64,000 nt of DNA from Pelodictyon phaeoclathratiforme BU-1 (GTDB lineage Bacteria; Bacteroidota; Chlorobiia; Chlorobiales; Chlorobiaceae), in contig NC_011060.1 in NCBI RefSeq assembly GCF_000020645.1, positions 246,501 through 310,500 on the forward strand. Direction: 5' to 3'. Numbering within the stretch: the first letter of the stretch is position 1; every line of letters starts with the position of its first letter. Below, one piece after another: positions 15,427-25,600 of this stretch. The position numbers and the translations under genes are program-made. The notes under the pieces are model-generated. The model was not told the DNA's origin, did no database searches, and saw only the letters and a program-made list of their open reading frames with translations.

Positions 15427-15763
15427 GGCTATTCGCGGATTTTAATGGGAATAGAGTAAGAAAGAGTTTGTAAGGTGTAATATTGATTCATCGAATGAGT
15501 CAGAATGGATCCCTATGATGAAAGACAGGTGTATGAAAATATGCCATAGAAACAGCATCTTTGACGATTTAAGCAAGAATAAACTGAAGCGATAACAAGA
15601 TGTAAAAAAATGAGATGCAGCTTTTAATAGCCTCGTCAAGGGTCTTTATCAGCTTCGAAAGCTACCGAACAAAGGCATTATTATATCGTAGCAATCTTAA
15701 CCTTCCTACTGTATTATGAAGTATTATGGTTTCACTGCAACCCACTAAATTATGCGGAGAGCC
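15427..15763 (-). mobile_element. 337-bp non-autonomous element (MITE-like), left copy
   Basis: Exact reverse complement of 16430-16766 along its full 337 bp. Oriented like the right copy, its ends are GGCTCTCCGC and GCGAATAGCC, imperfect terminal inverted repeats about 23 bp long. There is no transposase. The GGCTCT-type ends and the 8-bp target duplication of the other copy fit an ISL3-derived MITE. Here the flanks (TGAAAAAG and AAAAAAAA) do not form an exact target duplication. The inner end lies 35 bp before the TIR gene start, so this copy may supply or block its promoter. A 65-codon frame inside is identical in both copies and shows no known domain. Confidence 0.75.
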
Positions 15764-15798
15764 AAAAAAAAAGTTTATTTGATAGGGGAAAGTATTGA

Positions 15799-16429
15799 AT
15801 GCAAAACGTGAACGCTGACCCCCCTGATAATCAAACATCTTTTAAAAGAAGTATAATGCCAAATCGAACAAAAGTTTTTATTAGCTATAGCCGTCAGGAT
15901 AAACGTTGGTTAACTGAAGTAAAAAAATACTTGAAGCCACTTGTTAGAAATGGATTGGAACTATGGCACGACAATTGTATCGAACCTGGCGATAGATGGG
16001 AAGAAAAAATTGAGCAGGCCTTATATCAAACAAAAGTTGCAATTCTTCTTATAACCCAAGATTTCTTTAATTCAGATTATATAGAAGCCAAGGAACTTTC
16101 GCTGCTTTTACGTGCGGCTAAAAATAACGAGGTGACTATTATTCCGTTGTATCTAACGGACACTTTCTCCACTAATGAAGAATTATCGCGTATTCAAGGA
16201 ATCAATGATCCTAAATTTTCACTTGATAAATTAGTTGAATCTGAGCAAAAAACTGTTTTGGTAAGTTTGAGTGAACAGATTAGAAATCTATTTAGTAACT
16301 CAACACAGATTGGTTTTGGTTCTTGGGAAGAGCAACGAAAACCCGAAAGGAATTCAGAACCTGTTCGCGTGGCGCTTATTGCAGTTAATTCTCCTACGCA
16401 TCATTCACTCTGGAATGCATTAAGCGTTG
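15799..16429 (+). pseudogene. TIR domain and start of B12-binding-like domain: 5' part of a split TIR-radical SAM-HAD gene
   Basis: The open frame runs to a TAA at 16443 inside the inserted element. Residues 24-160 or so form a TIR domain: TKVFISYSRQDKRWLTEVKK, LELWHDNCIEPGDRWEEKIE, TKVAILLITQDFFNSDYIEA and a KELSLLL glutamate that could be the NADase catalytic residue. After a linker, VRVALIAVNSPTHHSLWNAL starts the next domain, but the chain is cut at ALSV by the 337-bp element. Removing the element plus one 8-bp repeat joins it in frame with 16775. ATG 15799 follows AGGGGAAAG; ATG 15859 is an alternative. A TIR-only protein of 214 aa could still be made. Confidence 0.85.
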
Positions 16430-16766
16430 GGCTCTCCGCATAATTTAGTGGGTTGCAGTGAAACCATAATACTTCATAATACAGTAGGAAGGTTAAGATT
16501 GCTACGATATAATAATGCCTTTGTTCGGTAGCTTTCGAAGCTGATAAAGACCCTTGACGAGGCTATTAAAAGCTGCATCTCATTTTTTTACATCTTGTTA
16601 TCGCTTCAGTTTATTCTTGCTTAAATCGTCAAAGATGCTGTTTCTATGGCATATTTTCATACACCTGTCTTTCATCATAGGGATCCATTCTGACTCATTC
16701 GATGAATCAATATTACACCTTACAAACTCTTTCTTACTCTATTCCCATTAAAATCCGCGAATAGCC
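16430..16766 (+). mobile_element. 337-bp MITE-like element, right copy, inserted in the TIR-radical SAM gene
   Basis: It lies between two copies of the 8-bp direct repeat AAGCGTTG (16422-16429 and 16767-16774), a clean target-site duplication. Its sequence is identical to the left copy in reverse orientation, so the transposition was recent. The ends GGCTCTCCGC and GCGAATAGCC match each other imperfectly as inverted repeats. The 8-bp duplication and GGC ends suggest mobilisation by an ISL3-family transposase elsewhere in the genome; that is inference. Its insertion introduces the TAA that ends the TIR frame. Confidence 0.9.
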
Positions 16767-16774
16767 AAGCGTTG

Positions 16775-19566
16775 AAGTGTTATCCGGAGATTTGCGGGGG
16801 TATTTCGGAGCCAAGGTTTCAGTTGTTGTACAAAGGGTCGATCGTGATCGAGACATTTCTTCTTGCATCAAGGAGATACAAAATCATAAGCCTGATATTA
16901 TTGGATTCTCTATAGGTCTTGGCTCATTGGAACTTGCAGAATCGCTTTACAAACAGTGTTCAGACATTCAACTTTGCGGAGATCAAGCGCCGAAACTTGT
17001 ACTTGGGAATAAAATCCCGTCTTATTACCCAAAAGATTGCATAGATCGATTTCCTAAAGCTGCTGTTGTTGTTGGAGAAGGAGAATTGGCTCTACGTGAC
17101 TTGGTAGAAGTGGTACGTGGGAACATTTTAATTAAAAAGGTATCCAATCTCGTCTATAAATTAGATAATGGTGTTTTGGAGCAAAACAAGTCAGAAGAGG
17201 CTCCTGACCTTAAAGATCTTGATTACCCACCGTCGGTAGATACAGTTCCTGAAATCGTAAAGCGAGGAGGAAACGCACTTGTCCAAGCAAGTCGTGGATG
17301 TCCTTGGTCCCAATGTGCTTATTGTACAATATTTTCTTTTCGTGGGGGCAAGCGTTGGGAGTCCTTTTCGAACGAGAGAATTATAGCAAATATAGAATTG
17401 CTTGTAGCTCAAGGGATTACCGAAATTGAATTTGCCGATGATGAATTTCTTGGCGGTCGAACTTCAGTAAGGATTAGGCGTTGTAATATTTTGGTAGAAG
17501 CATTTCGAAAAATACGTGAACGTGTTAAAGATTTTTCTTTTCGGATTTTTCTTGAGCCGTCTACAATTTATCGAAGTAATGATATTAGTGGTAATGAAGA
17601 TATTAGAAAATTGCTTCAAGAGCTCAAGTCTGTCGGACTTGAAAGAGTATATATTGGAGTTGAAAGCGGTTCGAATAAACAGCTGGAGAGATATAAACGC
17701 GATGGTAGACTTGATGTTATAAAAGGAGCCATCAAAGTTCTGACAGATATTGGTATAGATATGGATGCTGGTTTTATAATGTTTGACACTTTTGCCACAT
17801 TGGAAGAACTTCAAGACAATATAGTATTGTTTCGTTCCTTACCAAAAGGTTCGAATACTTGGCCTTTTCGACCCCTTGCCATCAATGAGGGGTCTGATTA
17901 CCTGAAGGATTGTATTAAATGGAACGTGAAGCTTACAAAGAATCTCTCTTACATGAGTTATACCTGTGATTACTTTGATCCAAGTGTTCGACTTATTGCG
18001 CAAACAATAGACGCTGTTAGCTTACATACTCGCACTCTTTTCTACGCATTAAAACGTGGTAGTACAATGTACTATTCTGATAAGAAAAGAACGGATTCGA
18101 TACGATTTTGCCAAGAATACGTTAACAGAAATAGTGATATATATATCGATTTATTAGAAGAATTGGTGTTTTCTGCTCAAAAAGGAATTTTGGATACTGC
18201 CAATTTAATAATCGAGGCGGAAGAAAAACTTAAAAAACTTGTTGCTGAGGTAAAGAAAAGCGTTAAAGATGTCTTGATAGATGACCCTGACTATTTTCTT
18301 CATGATGAAATAACTCGTATAGAGTCGTTACATGTTTTGATTGATGTACCACCAGTAGCAACATTTTCTGCAAGTTCTTTACGTAGAATCGTTATCGTAG
18401 ATCTTGATCATACACTTTTTGATTCTACTGCAGTACGTCGAAAGTGTGCCGAACAAGCCATTAAAGAATTGGGACTCTCAGAAAAAATAGAAAATGAAGC
18501 ACTTGATCTTTACTGTCGATGTATTTATGATAACTATGCCGACTATGAACTAAACAAATTTCCAGATTTTCGTGTTGTATGGAATACAGCGGAGTCATAC
18601 AGGGTTTTATTGGCTCTCATTGAATTGGGTATTCATCCTCAAAACTATCAAAAAGAATCTGAAAGCCAGGGCTTTTATTTAAGATTGAGGGGTATGATTG
18701 ATGATATTTATCAACAATATTCTAGCAAAATTAAAAAGGCACAAGATATTTTCTGGAAAACACCTATGGTTCTATATGATTATGCAATAGAATTTTTAGA
18801 TAATTTAAAAAATGATTCTCAATATAATTTAATTCTCGCGTCGGAAGGTGATAATATATGTCAGGGTAGTAAAATTAAATATTTAGGATTAGATAAATAT
18901 TTCGATAGTGATCATGTAAAAATCACGGGGAAGGCGTTAGCTGCAACTTCGCTAAAAGTAATGGCTGAAAGAGCTTATAAGGAGATTCAAAAAAAGATTT
19001 ATATTTCGCGCAAGTCTATGTTTGAATTAAATATAACAAATACAGAAAACGATAATTTGAAGAATGAAATCATAGCCAAGGTGAAATGGTACTATAAAAT
19101 CTTGGAAGTAATCGACTGGATTGTTTTATATGCACTTTCTGTATACACTAAAAATAGAATAGTTGATCGGCTTAGTGTTTTAGAAATTGCAAATAGTCAG
19201 ATCGAGATGCCTGGTGATAAGGTTCAGGTTCTTATGATTGGAGATAGATGGAGCGATATGGAGCCATATACGCATCTGTGTAGGCAACTTCATACAGTCC
19301 AGATTAGGCAAGGGCCATATATGAATGAAACCATCGGAAAAGCTGATTATTGTGCAATAAACCTCCAAGAGATAGGTGTGTATCTATCAAAATCTGATAC
19401 ATGGGTAAAAATATTACCTATGGATATCGAAAATCTACCAGAAAAGGGTATGATTGATATGGATAAAAATATTTCTAGGGAACTCAAAACACTTTCGCGT
19501 ACAAAAAATTTGAAAGCTGTCAGGTCTCTTGCTGGAGAAATATGTCGCATGCTTAATATTAAATAA
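16775..19566 (+). pseudogene. 3' part of split gene: B12-binding-like + radical SAM + HAD-like domains
   Basis: Open from GTG 16777 (929 codons). Numbering from that GTG: 1-115 continue a B12-binding-like Rossmann domain (FGAKVSVVVQR, PDIIGFSIGLGSLELAESL), without a clear DxHxxG. At 165-430 is a radical SAM core with the cluster motif CPWSQCAYC (C175, C180, C183; CX4CX2C), plus EIEFADDEFLGG and VYIGVESGSNKQLERYKRDG. At about 540 a HAD phosphatase-type domain starts with IVIVDLDHTLFDST and ends with MIGDRWSDMEPY near 822. No ribosome-binding site precedes GTG 16777, so translation here is doubtful. Before the insertion this was one 1140-residue TIR-rSAM-HAD protein. AT-rich codon use differs from the core genes. 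Confidence 0.87.
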
Positions 19567-19582
19567 ATAGAGGGAGCTTAGA

Positions 19583-20125
19583 ATGGGTGAATGGAAATGG
19601 AATAGTAGTTGCGAGATATATCGTAGCCCGTGGATTCGATTACGAGAGGATAGCGTACTTCGGCCAGATGGAAAACCGGGGACTTATGACGTCGTTGAAA
19701 TGAAAGGTGGAGTAGGGATTGTTGCGTATCGTGGCAATACCCATATTTGTCTTGTCGGGCAGTATCGCTATGCTCCTGCTTGCTATTCATGGGAAATTCC
19801 GAAAGGCGCTTTTGAGGGTTTCGGAATGACAGAGGACCCTTTGGAGACAGCAAAACGGGAGTTAAAAGAAGAGACCGGTCTATATGGAGGGCGGTGGACT
19901 TCTCTTGTTTCTCTACACACACTAATGGGTTCAACAAACGATCTGGTACATCTTTTTACAGTAGAGGATCTAACCGAAGGTCCTACGGAAATGGAGGCGA
20001 CTGAAGATATTACGGTTCGTTATGTAACGCTTTCGGAATTTGACCAAATGGTTTTTGATGGCTTAATTACGGATGCTACCAGTATCGCCGCTGTGGCAAT
20101 TGCTCAGAAAAACTCGATCAGGTAA
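19583..20125 (+). CDS. NUDIX hydrolase (ADP-ribose pyrophosphatase-like)
   Basis: 180 aa. The Nudix box is MTEDPLETAKRELKEETGL, with the E-x7-REL-KEETGL catalytic core intact; the leading glycine is one residue off the canonical spacing. VGQYRYAPACYSWEIPKGAF before it is the strand pattern of ADP-ribose/NDP-sugar pyrophosphatases. The start is ATG 19583 with a GGGAG ribosome-binding site; it begins 16 bp after the radical SAM-HAD stop, so the two form an operon. TIR NADases produce ADP-ribose or cyclic forms, which a NUDIX enzyme could remove or convert; this link is inferred from gene order. Confidence 0.9.
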   Translation: MGEWKWNSSCEIYRSPWIRLREDSVLRPDGKPGTYDVVEMKGGVGIVAYRGNTHICLVGQYRYAPACYSWEIPKGAFEGFGMTEDPLETAKRELKEETGLYGGRWTSLVSLHTLMGSTNDLVHLFTVEDLTEGPTEMEATEDITVRYVTLSEFDQMVFDGLITDATSIAAVAIAQKNSIR

Positions 20126-20206
20126 TTCTTGATCTCATTCCGACACCAGTAAGATGATTGATTGGGAGTATAACGATTCTACGGATGGCAATGCGTGCCG
20201 TGAGCA

Positions 20207-20914
20207 TCACCAGTTGCGCCAGTGGCCGCCTTGCCTTGTCAATGTTTCCAAGCTTCTCTTTATCTGGTAAATGCAACTGTTGACAATTTTCAATAGAAAT
20301 GCGCCATGTAGTTTCCATAGATATAGAATTGTTGATATGACAACAAGAAAATAACAGACGAAGCTAGGAATTAGCTCAAACCCTAAGACATCTATTCTAT
20401 TGATTTCACCTTTTATTCTGAGCGATATACTCAACAAAATAATTGCTGGAAATGCCGCAGTATACAAAAACCAAATCCATTTCGAAAAAAGTGGATACTT
20501 TTCAAGGTAAGATTTACCCTCCCTTGTAAATACTCGTGTTCCGCCATACCTTCCGCTCAATACGTCTTCCAAGTGATGGATATAGTCATATTGACGTTCA
20601 ATTTGAACTACTATTTGAAAATACTTAGAAGATGCACCAAATAGCAATAGCCATAGCAGTGCTCCAAACAGATTAGAACCCTTATCGACGATAACGCCAA
20701 CTTTATTATTTATGATTTGGGTTAAAGCTCCATTTACAAGTGCAGTTGATGTGACCTGCAAAGAGAAAAATGCAAGAATGATCAGTAGAGCATAAAATAG
20801 GATGTCGCGCTGTTTTATGCTGGCAAGATGAATTTCATAGGTATCTTTGTAATGTGAGCAAAGATTATTGAACTCTGCTTCTCCCAGAGATTTTCCGTCG
20901 TTATTTAGCTGCAT
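20207..20914 (-). CDS. Four-helix membrane protein, family unknown
   Basis: 235 aa, not recognised as a named family. Four predicted helices lie in two pairs: ILFYALLIILAFFSLQVTST (37-58), LFGALLWLLLFGASSKYFQI (82-104), IWFLYTAAFPAIILLSISLR (145-166) and FVCYFLVVISTILYLW (183-199). A soluble segment between pairs has YDYIHHLEDVLSGRYGGTRV. The start ATG 20914 is about 100 bp downstream of the SEFIR-TIR gene on the same strand, so they may be co-expressed. Beside a TIR protein, a membrane effector is plausible but unproven. The last 13 residues (ETLTRQGGHWRNW) look like read-through into foreign sequence, so the C-terminus may be altered. Confidence 0.65.
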   Translation of the reverse strand: MQLNNDGKSLGEAEFNNLCSHYKDTYEIHLASIKQRDILFYALLIILAFFSLQVTSTALVNGALTQIINNKVGVIVDKGSNLFGALLWLLLFGASSKYFQIVVQIERQYDYIHHLEDVLSGRYGGTRVFTREGKSYLEKYPLFSKWIWFLYTAAFPAIILLSISLRIKGEINRIDVLGFELIPSFVCYFLVVISTILYLWKLHGAFLLKIVNSCIYQIKRSLETLTRQGGHWRNW

Positions 20915-21014
20915 CGTTCAGTGTCTTGATTATTGACTATAGGGAGACGATGTTATTTCTGCATCTTGGACTGCGGGATTGTTTACAGAACACTCATCCT
21001 GATCTATTTTATGT

Positions 21015-22043
21015 CTAACGTTCAACAAGCCCGAGGATTGCTGCGAGCTTCTCGGCGATGGCAACGAATGCTTGGTCTTGCTCGGGAGCGGGTAAGCTTG
21101 ATAATGGTTTCTCAGGTGGATGTGCCGACTGGAATTCACTGATCGGGCTTTGCCTGTATGAAGAGGAGCGGACAGGAATCCAAAAGATCGTCACGCCATC
21201 AGATTCAGCCGCCTGAAGCATTTTCGGTAACTCGCTGTTTGTAATGAAGTCGGAGTTCAAGAAGTTTTCTGATACGAGAAGTACGGCCACCTTCGCCCGA
21301 TGAAGTGCTTCTTGGATACTTCTGCGCCATTTCTGCCCGGGCTGTATGTTCTGGTCACTCCAGATCTCAACGCCATGGTTGCGTTCGAGCCACGAAAGGT
21401 GAACGCGTAGCATCTGTAACCAGTGGTCACCGTCGTTATGAGCGTAGCTGATGAAGATCCCCTGGCGTGGAACGCGCCTATGCCAGACCTGGAGGATACG
21501 CATCAGAAGTGTGTTATAGCCAGCTTCGGTTGCGATGTCAGTGTAGCTGGCGCCGTGGTTTACAGGTGGCATTTGATCCCTGTGGTAGTGTCCGAGACCG
21601 ATCAGAATGAATTTCTCTGGTCGTTCGGACGACTCTCGATTGATCGCATACCAGTCCCACCAGCGAAAGGGAACGTCGTGTTGCCGATCGATTCTGGTAG
21701 TTTCGTTCAGTTGAGACCAGTCAGACCATTCGCCATTGAACATACGGTGCGCGGGATCCGAGTAGGCATACTCGGGCGTGCAAAAGAGCAATACTGAATC
21801 GGCTTCTGCGATCTGCTGAGCCGACCAAGCAAGCCAAGGATCCTGAGGATTGCCAGGTATTGGCTGTGGCTGAGAAAAGCCGTGGAGACCATCGCGAAAG
21901 TAGATATCAAGTCTGACATCTACACCATCGTTGCGTAAACGATCGGCGAGTTCTCTCACTCTGGGATTAGGCACGCGACCCCACCGGTTCTGTACCGGAT
22001 CGAATTCGTCGATCCAACTATAACTGATGAATACTACTGCCAT
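21015..22043 (-). CDS. Double-domain SEFIR + TIR protein
   Basis: 342 aa. Residues 1-190 resemble a SEFIR domain: AVVFISYSWIDEFDP, VRELADRLRNDGVDVRLDIY, IAEADSVLLFCTPEYAYSD and PEKFILIGLGHYH. Residues 196-335 resemble a TIR domain: GIFISYAHNDGDHWLQMLRV, VEIWSDQNIQPGQKWRRSIQ, RAKVAVLLVSENFLNSDFIT and an ELPKMLQAAE helix whose glutamate could be catalytic. The second half is close in style to the TIR domain at 15799. SEFIR and TIR domains are both relatives of the STIR fold used in immune signalling. The start is ATG 22043, with AGGAGAGAAG before it. Confidence 0.82.
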   Translation of the reverse strand: MAVVFISYSWIDEFDPVQNRWGRVPNPRVRELADRLRNDGVDVRLDIYFRDGLHGFSQPQPIPGNPQDPWLAWSAQQIAEADSVLLFCTPEYAYSDPAHRMFNGEWSDWSQLNETTRIDRQHDVPFRWWDWYAINRESSERPEKFILIGLGHYHRDQMPPVNHGASYTDIATEAGYNTLLMRILQVWHRRVPRQGIFISYAHNDGDHWLQMLRVHLSWLERNHGVEIWSDQNIQPGQKWRRSIQEALHRAKVAVLLVSENFLNSDFITNSELPKMLQAAESDGVTIFWIPVRSSSYRQSPISEFQSAHPPEKPLSSLPAPEQDQAFVAIAEKLAAILGLVER

Positions 22044-22655
22044 CGCTTCTCTCCTTTATCTCTTTACAGTGCCTGGACTGTCTTTCTAAACCCTATATTA
22101 TAATCAGATTGATCTGCCTAAACTGCGGATTTTTGAATTGTAACCCACATAACGCACCGTATGTGCACGATTCAAAACAGCGCGACTCTTATATGCGAAA
22201 AGCAGTTAAGAAAATTAAATTGAGTTTATTTCTGCTTCTTGTATGGATCAGCATAAAGGCACTCACGACGCCCTCTTTTGCAGATCAAGAACCAAGACAA
22301 TGTACGCATGGATTTGAATTATTCTTCGGTTGACAGCGTGTTTTTTTAACCTATTGATGAATGAACTTGACATTGTTGAATATTCCGGCAAAATTGTACC
22401 ACCATTTTCTGGCTTGATTTGCTGTTGGAAGCTACATAAAATTTGCGGCTAACGCCATGATAATGGTATTCCAACCCTCTTTTCATGCCCATTATTAATT
22501 GAACCCCGTCCAACTAAAGGCAAAATCTCGTATTATACAGGCTGTAGTTCAAAAAACGACAGCTTCCATTCGTTATCGTTACCGTAACTACTGAAATTGC
22601 AACCAGTTCAAGGTGCCCCACAGCACAATATCGGTCATAAATCAGCCTTGTCATT
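22044..22655. other. 612-bp divergent intergenic region
   Basis: It separates the SEFIR-TIR gene (minus) from the DUF499 gene (plus), so promoters for both should lie here. TATTATAAT at 22096-22104 is a possible -10 for either strand. Apart from the short secreted-peptide frame at 22193-22333 I see no gene. Confidence 0.4.
22193..22333 (+). CDS. Small signal-peptide-bearing ORF, perhaps a gene remnant
   Basis: The frame has a lysine-rich start (MRKAVKKIKL), a hydrophobic core (SLFLLLVWISIKAL) and a PSFADQ cleavage site, followed by only 15 residues. This looks like the 5' end of an exported protein cut short. No ribosome-binding site or partner was identified. It may be a chance frame. Confidence 0.25.
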   Translation: MRKAVKKIKLSLFLLLVWISIKALTTPSFADQEPRQCTHGFELFFG

Positions 22656-25600
22656 ATGCTTCCAACCGTAAAGGATATTTGCCAGCTCAATGAAGGAGCG
22701 CTGGAGATAAGAATCAGCGACAGTATCGAGCGAATCGACAATGACTCTATTGACGCTGCGGCTGGCCAGCTCTTCCTCAAGCACTCTTACCTGACCAACG
22801 GGATGAAAGAGTTGGTGAATGAGGGGTTTAAGCGGCTTTCTGGCTCTTCAGGTGGTCGGCCTGTTTTCCGATTGAAGCAGGCAATGGGTGGAGGAAAGAC
22901 CCATCTGATCAAAACGATGGCGTTTCTTGCTCGCCACCCGAAGCTCCGCACGGAATTTTTTCCTGAAACTTCCTCCCGTTATGCATTTGGCGCGGCTCAA
23001 GTGGCCTTTTTCAATGGTCGTGAGCAGCCTAATGATTATTTCTGGGGGAGAATTGCGGCGCAGCTTGGCTCTGAAGGTTTTTTTAAAGCGGGGACAGAGT
23101 CACCGGGGCAGGAGCACTGGCAGGCTTTGTTTGACAACATAGAGGCTCCGGTTCTCATTTTGCTGGATGAAATGCCGACGTACTTTGGCTATTATCGCAC
23201 GCAGGCTGTCGGCAGCGGGACGGTTGCGGATATTGCAGGGAGAGCCTTTGCCAACCTGCTTACGGCTTCGAGCGGCAAAAAGAACATCTGTATCATTGTT
23301 TCCGATCTGGAAGCCAGTTACGCCGAAGGCACCCAAATTATCAATGCTGCGCTTGAATCATCTCGTAAAGAGCTGAATCGAATAGAGTTCAATATTACCC
23401 CGGTTGATCTGTCGGGGGATGAAACCTACGCAATTCTCAAAAAAAGGTTGTTTTCCCGGCTGCCGGATAACGCACAAATTGCCCATATCGCTGAAAGTTT
23501 CGGCAAGGCAATAGAGCAGGCGCAGCGCTCAAAAACCATTGAGCAACAGAAATCGCCGGAGCAACTCGCCTCTGAAGTGGAGCAGACCTATCCGTTTCAC
23601 CCTCAGATGAAACACATTTTTGCCCTCTTCAAGGAAAACAAGGAGTTTCAGCAGACGCGTGGCCTGTTGGAGCTTGCCTCACGGCTGTTAAAGTCGGTCT
23701 GGGAACGGAAAGAAAACGATGTCATGCTTATCGGCCCGCAGCACTTTGATCTTTCCATTGATGAGGTGAGAGAGAAAATCATCTCCATCTCACGACTCGA
23801 CGATGCGGTTGCAAGGGATATCTACTCTTCCGATGGCAGCGCCCATGCTCAAACCATTGATGCAAATGCAGGCAACGACGCTGCGGCTCAGGTTGCCAAT
23901 CTGCTTCTTGTTTCAAGCCTCTCAACGGCGGTCAATCCGGTTAAAGGCCTTACCCTCTCGGAAACCCTTGAATGCCTCGCCACCCCGAATGCTGATCTGA
24001 GTTTTTACCAGCAGGCCTGTGAAAACCTTACAAAATCAAGCTGGTATCTCCATAAATCAGCCGAAGGTCGCATCTATTTTGACAAGCTCGAAAACCTCAC
24101 CAAGATGCTTACCGGTCTTGCTGCACGAGCGCCTGAACCCAAAGTTTCAGAGCTGATTGCACATCGTCTGCGAGAGGCATTCGAACCAAAAAGCAAAAGA
24201 GCCTATCAAAAAGTGCTGGCCCTGCCAAGTATTGATGAAATTGAAAAGGAGGTACAGGTAAACCGCGTCCTCGCAATCATTTCGCCAGATTCAAAATTGC
24301 CACCGGAAGAGGTTGGCAAGCTTTTTTCAACGCTTGTACGAAAAAACAATCTGCTGGTGCTCACCGGCGAAAAATCGTTTGAGGTTGGCAAATTGCATGA
24401 AGCTGCCCGTCAGGTCTATGCTGTCGGCCAGGCGAATACTACGGGGAAAGTAAAGAAAGGAGACCCGCAATGGGAGGAATTTGAAGATCTTAAAGCGAGC
24501 TATGAACATCAGTTCAACAGTGTTGTCAAGTCACTCTTTGACAAGCTCCTTTTTCCTTCGCAACGCCCAGGGCTGGAGCCAAAACTTGAGGCCCGACCGC
24601 TGGAGCATACCGGAAATACAACGGATGGTGAAAACCAGATTATTGCAACACTCACCAAAGATCCGGTCAAGCTTTACGTTGATTGGGTGGAGAGTACAAA
24701 GTTCAGTGGTGTCCGCAGCCGTATCGAGCGCCTCTTTGAAAATCAGGATGAAGTGGCATGGTCAGATATCAGGGATCGGGCGCAATCCAACTGCTCCATG
24801 TATTTTCTTGTGCCCGGCGATCTGGAGAGAATCAAACAGCGGGCTATCACTGAGGCTCTTTGGGAAGACCTGCAAAATGGGTGGATCTCAAAAAAACCAA
24901 AACCCAAGGTCTCCGGCGTTCAGGTTCTTCCCCTGGGGCAAATGAATGATGCCGGAAAAATAATGCTGGAGGTGACCGTTCTTAACTCCAATCCTGAAAC
25001 GACCCATGTTCACTATGCAGAAAATGGAGAGGTTTCGACCGAGAGCCCAAAGCTCAATGACCGGAAGCTGGTAACAGATGCCTTGACCGTGGCATTTCTG
25101 GCGGTTGATTATTCGGGAAAAACTGAGACAGGTCAGCCGAAAATTTGGAAAAATGAGCTGAAAATACAGTGGGAGATAACCCCTGAAATTGGAAAGGTAC
25201 GCACCGTACGTATTCCGGTGCTTCCAAGAGCTGACACTATTCGATATACTCTTGATGGTTCAGAACCCCGGAATGGCAGAGAGTACACTGGGCCCTTTGA
25301 AGTTGATAACCAACCCCGCCGGCTTTTGATTTTTGCTGAAGCGAGCGGCCTTGAGAAAAAAGCAGATTACCAGATCGTTTCTGGTGATCCTGGAAGCGGG
25401 CGCGGTGTTGCAAAGGAGCCGCCTCTCACGCTGCCCGTACTTTTTCCGGTTTCAAACGGTGTGACACTGAATTCGAGAGAGCTTGTTTTTTCGGCGCTCA
25501 ACAAGGCAAGTGAGCGAAACGTTGTTTTTGATGAAGTGCAGATCAGTGTGCAACATGGCCAAGCGGCTGGCAGGCTCGACAGAATGGGGCAACCCATTTC

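Noticed and set aside
15442..15639. 65-codon open frame present identically at 16554-16751
   Set aside because: It lies wholly inside the two copies of the 337-bp element, has no ribosome-binding site and no recognisable domain; identity is explained by the DNA repeat.
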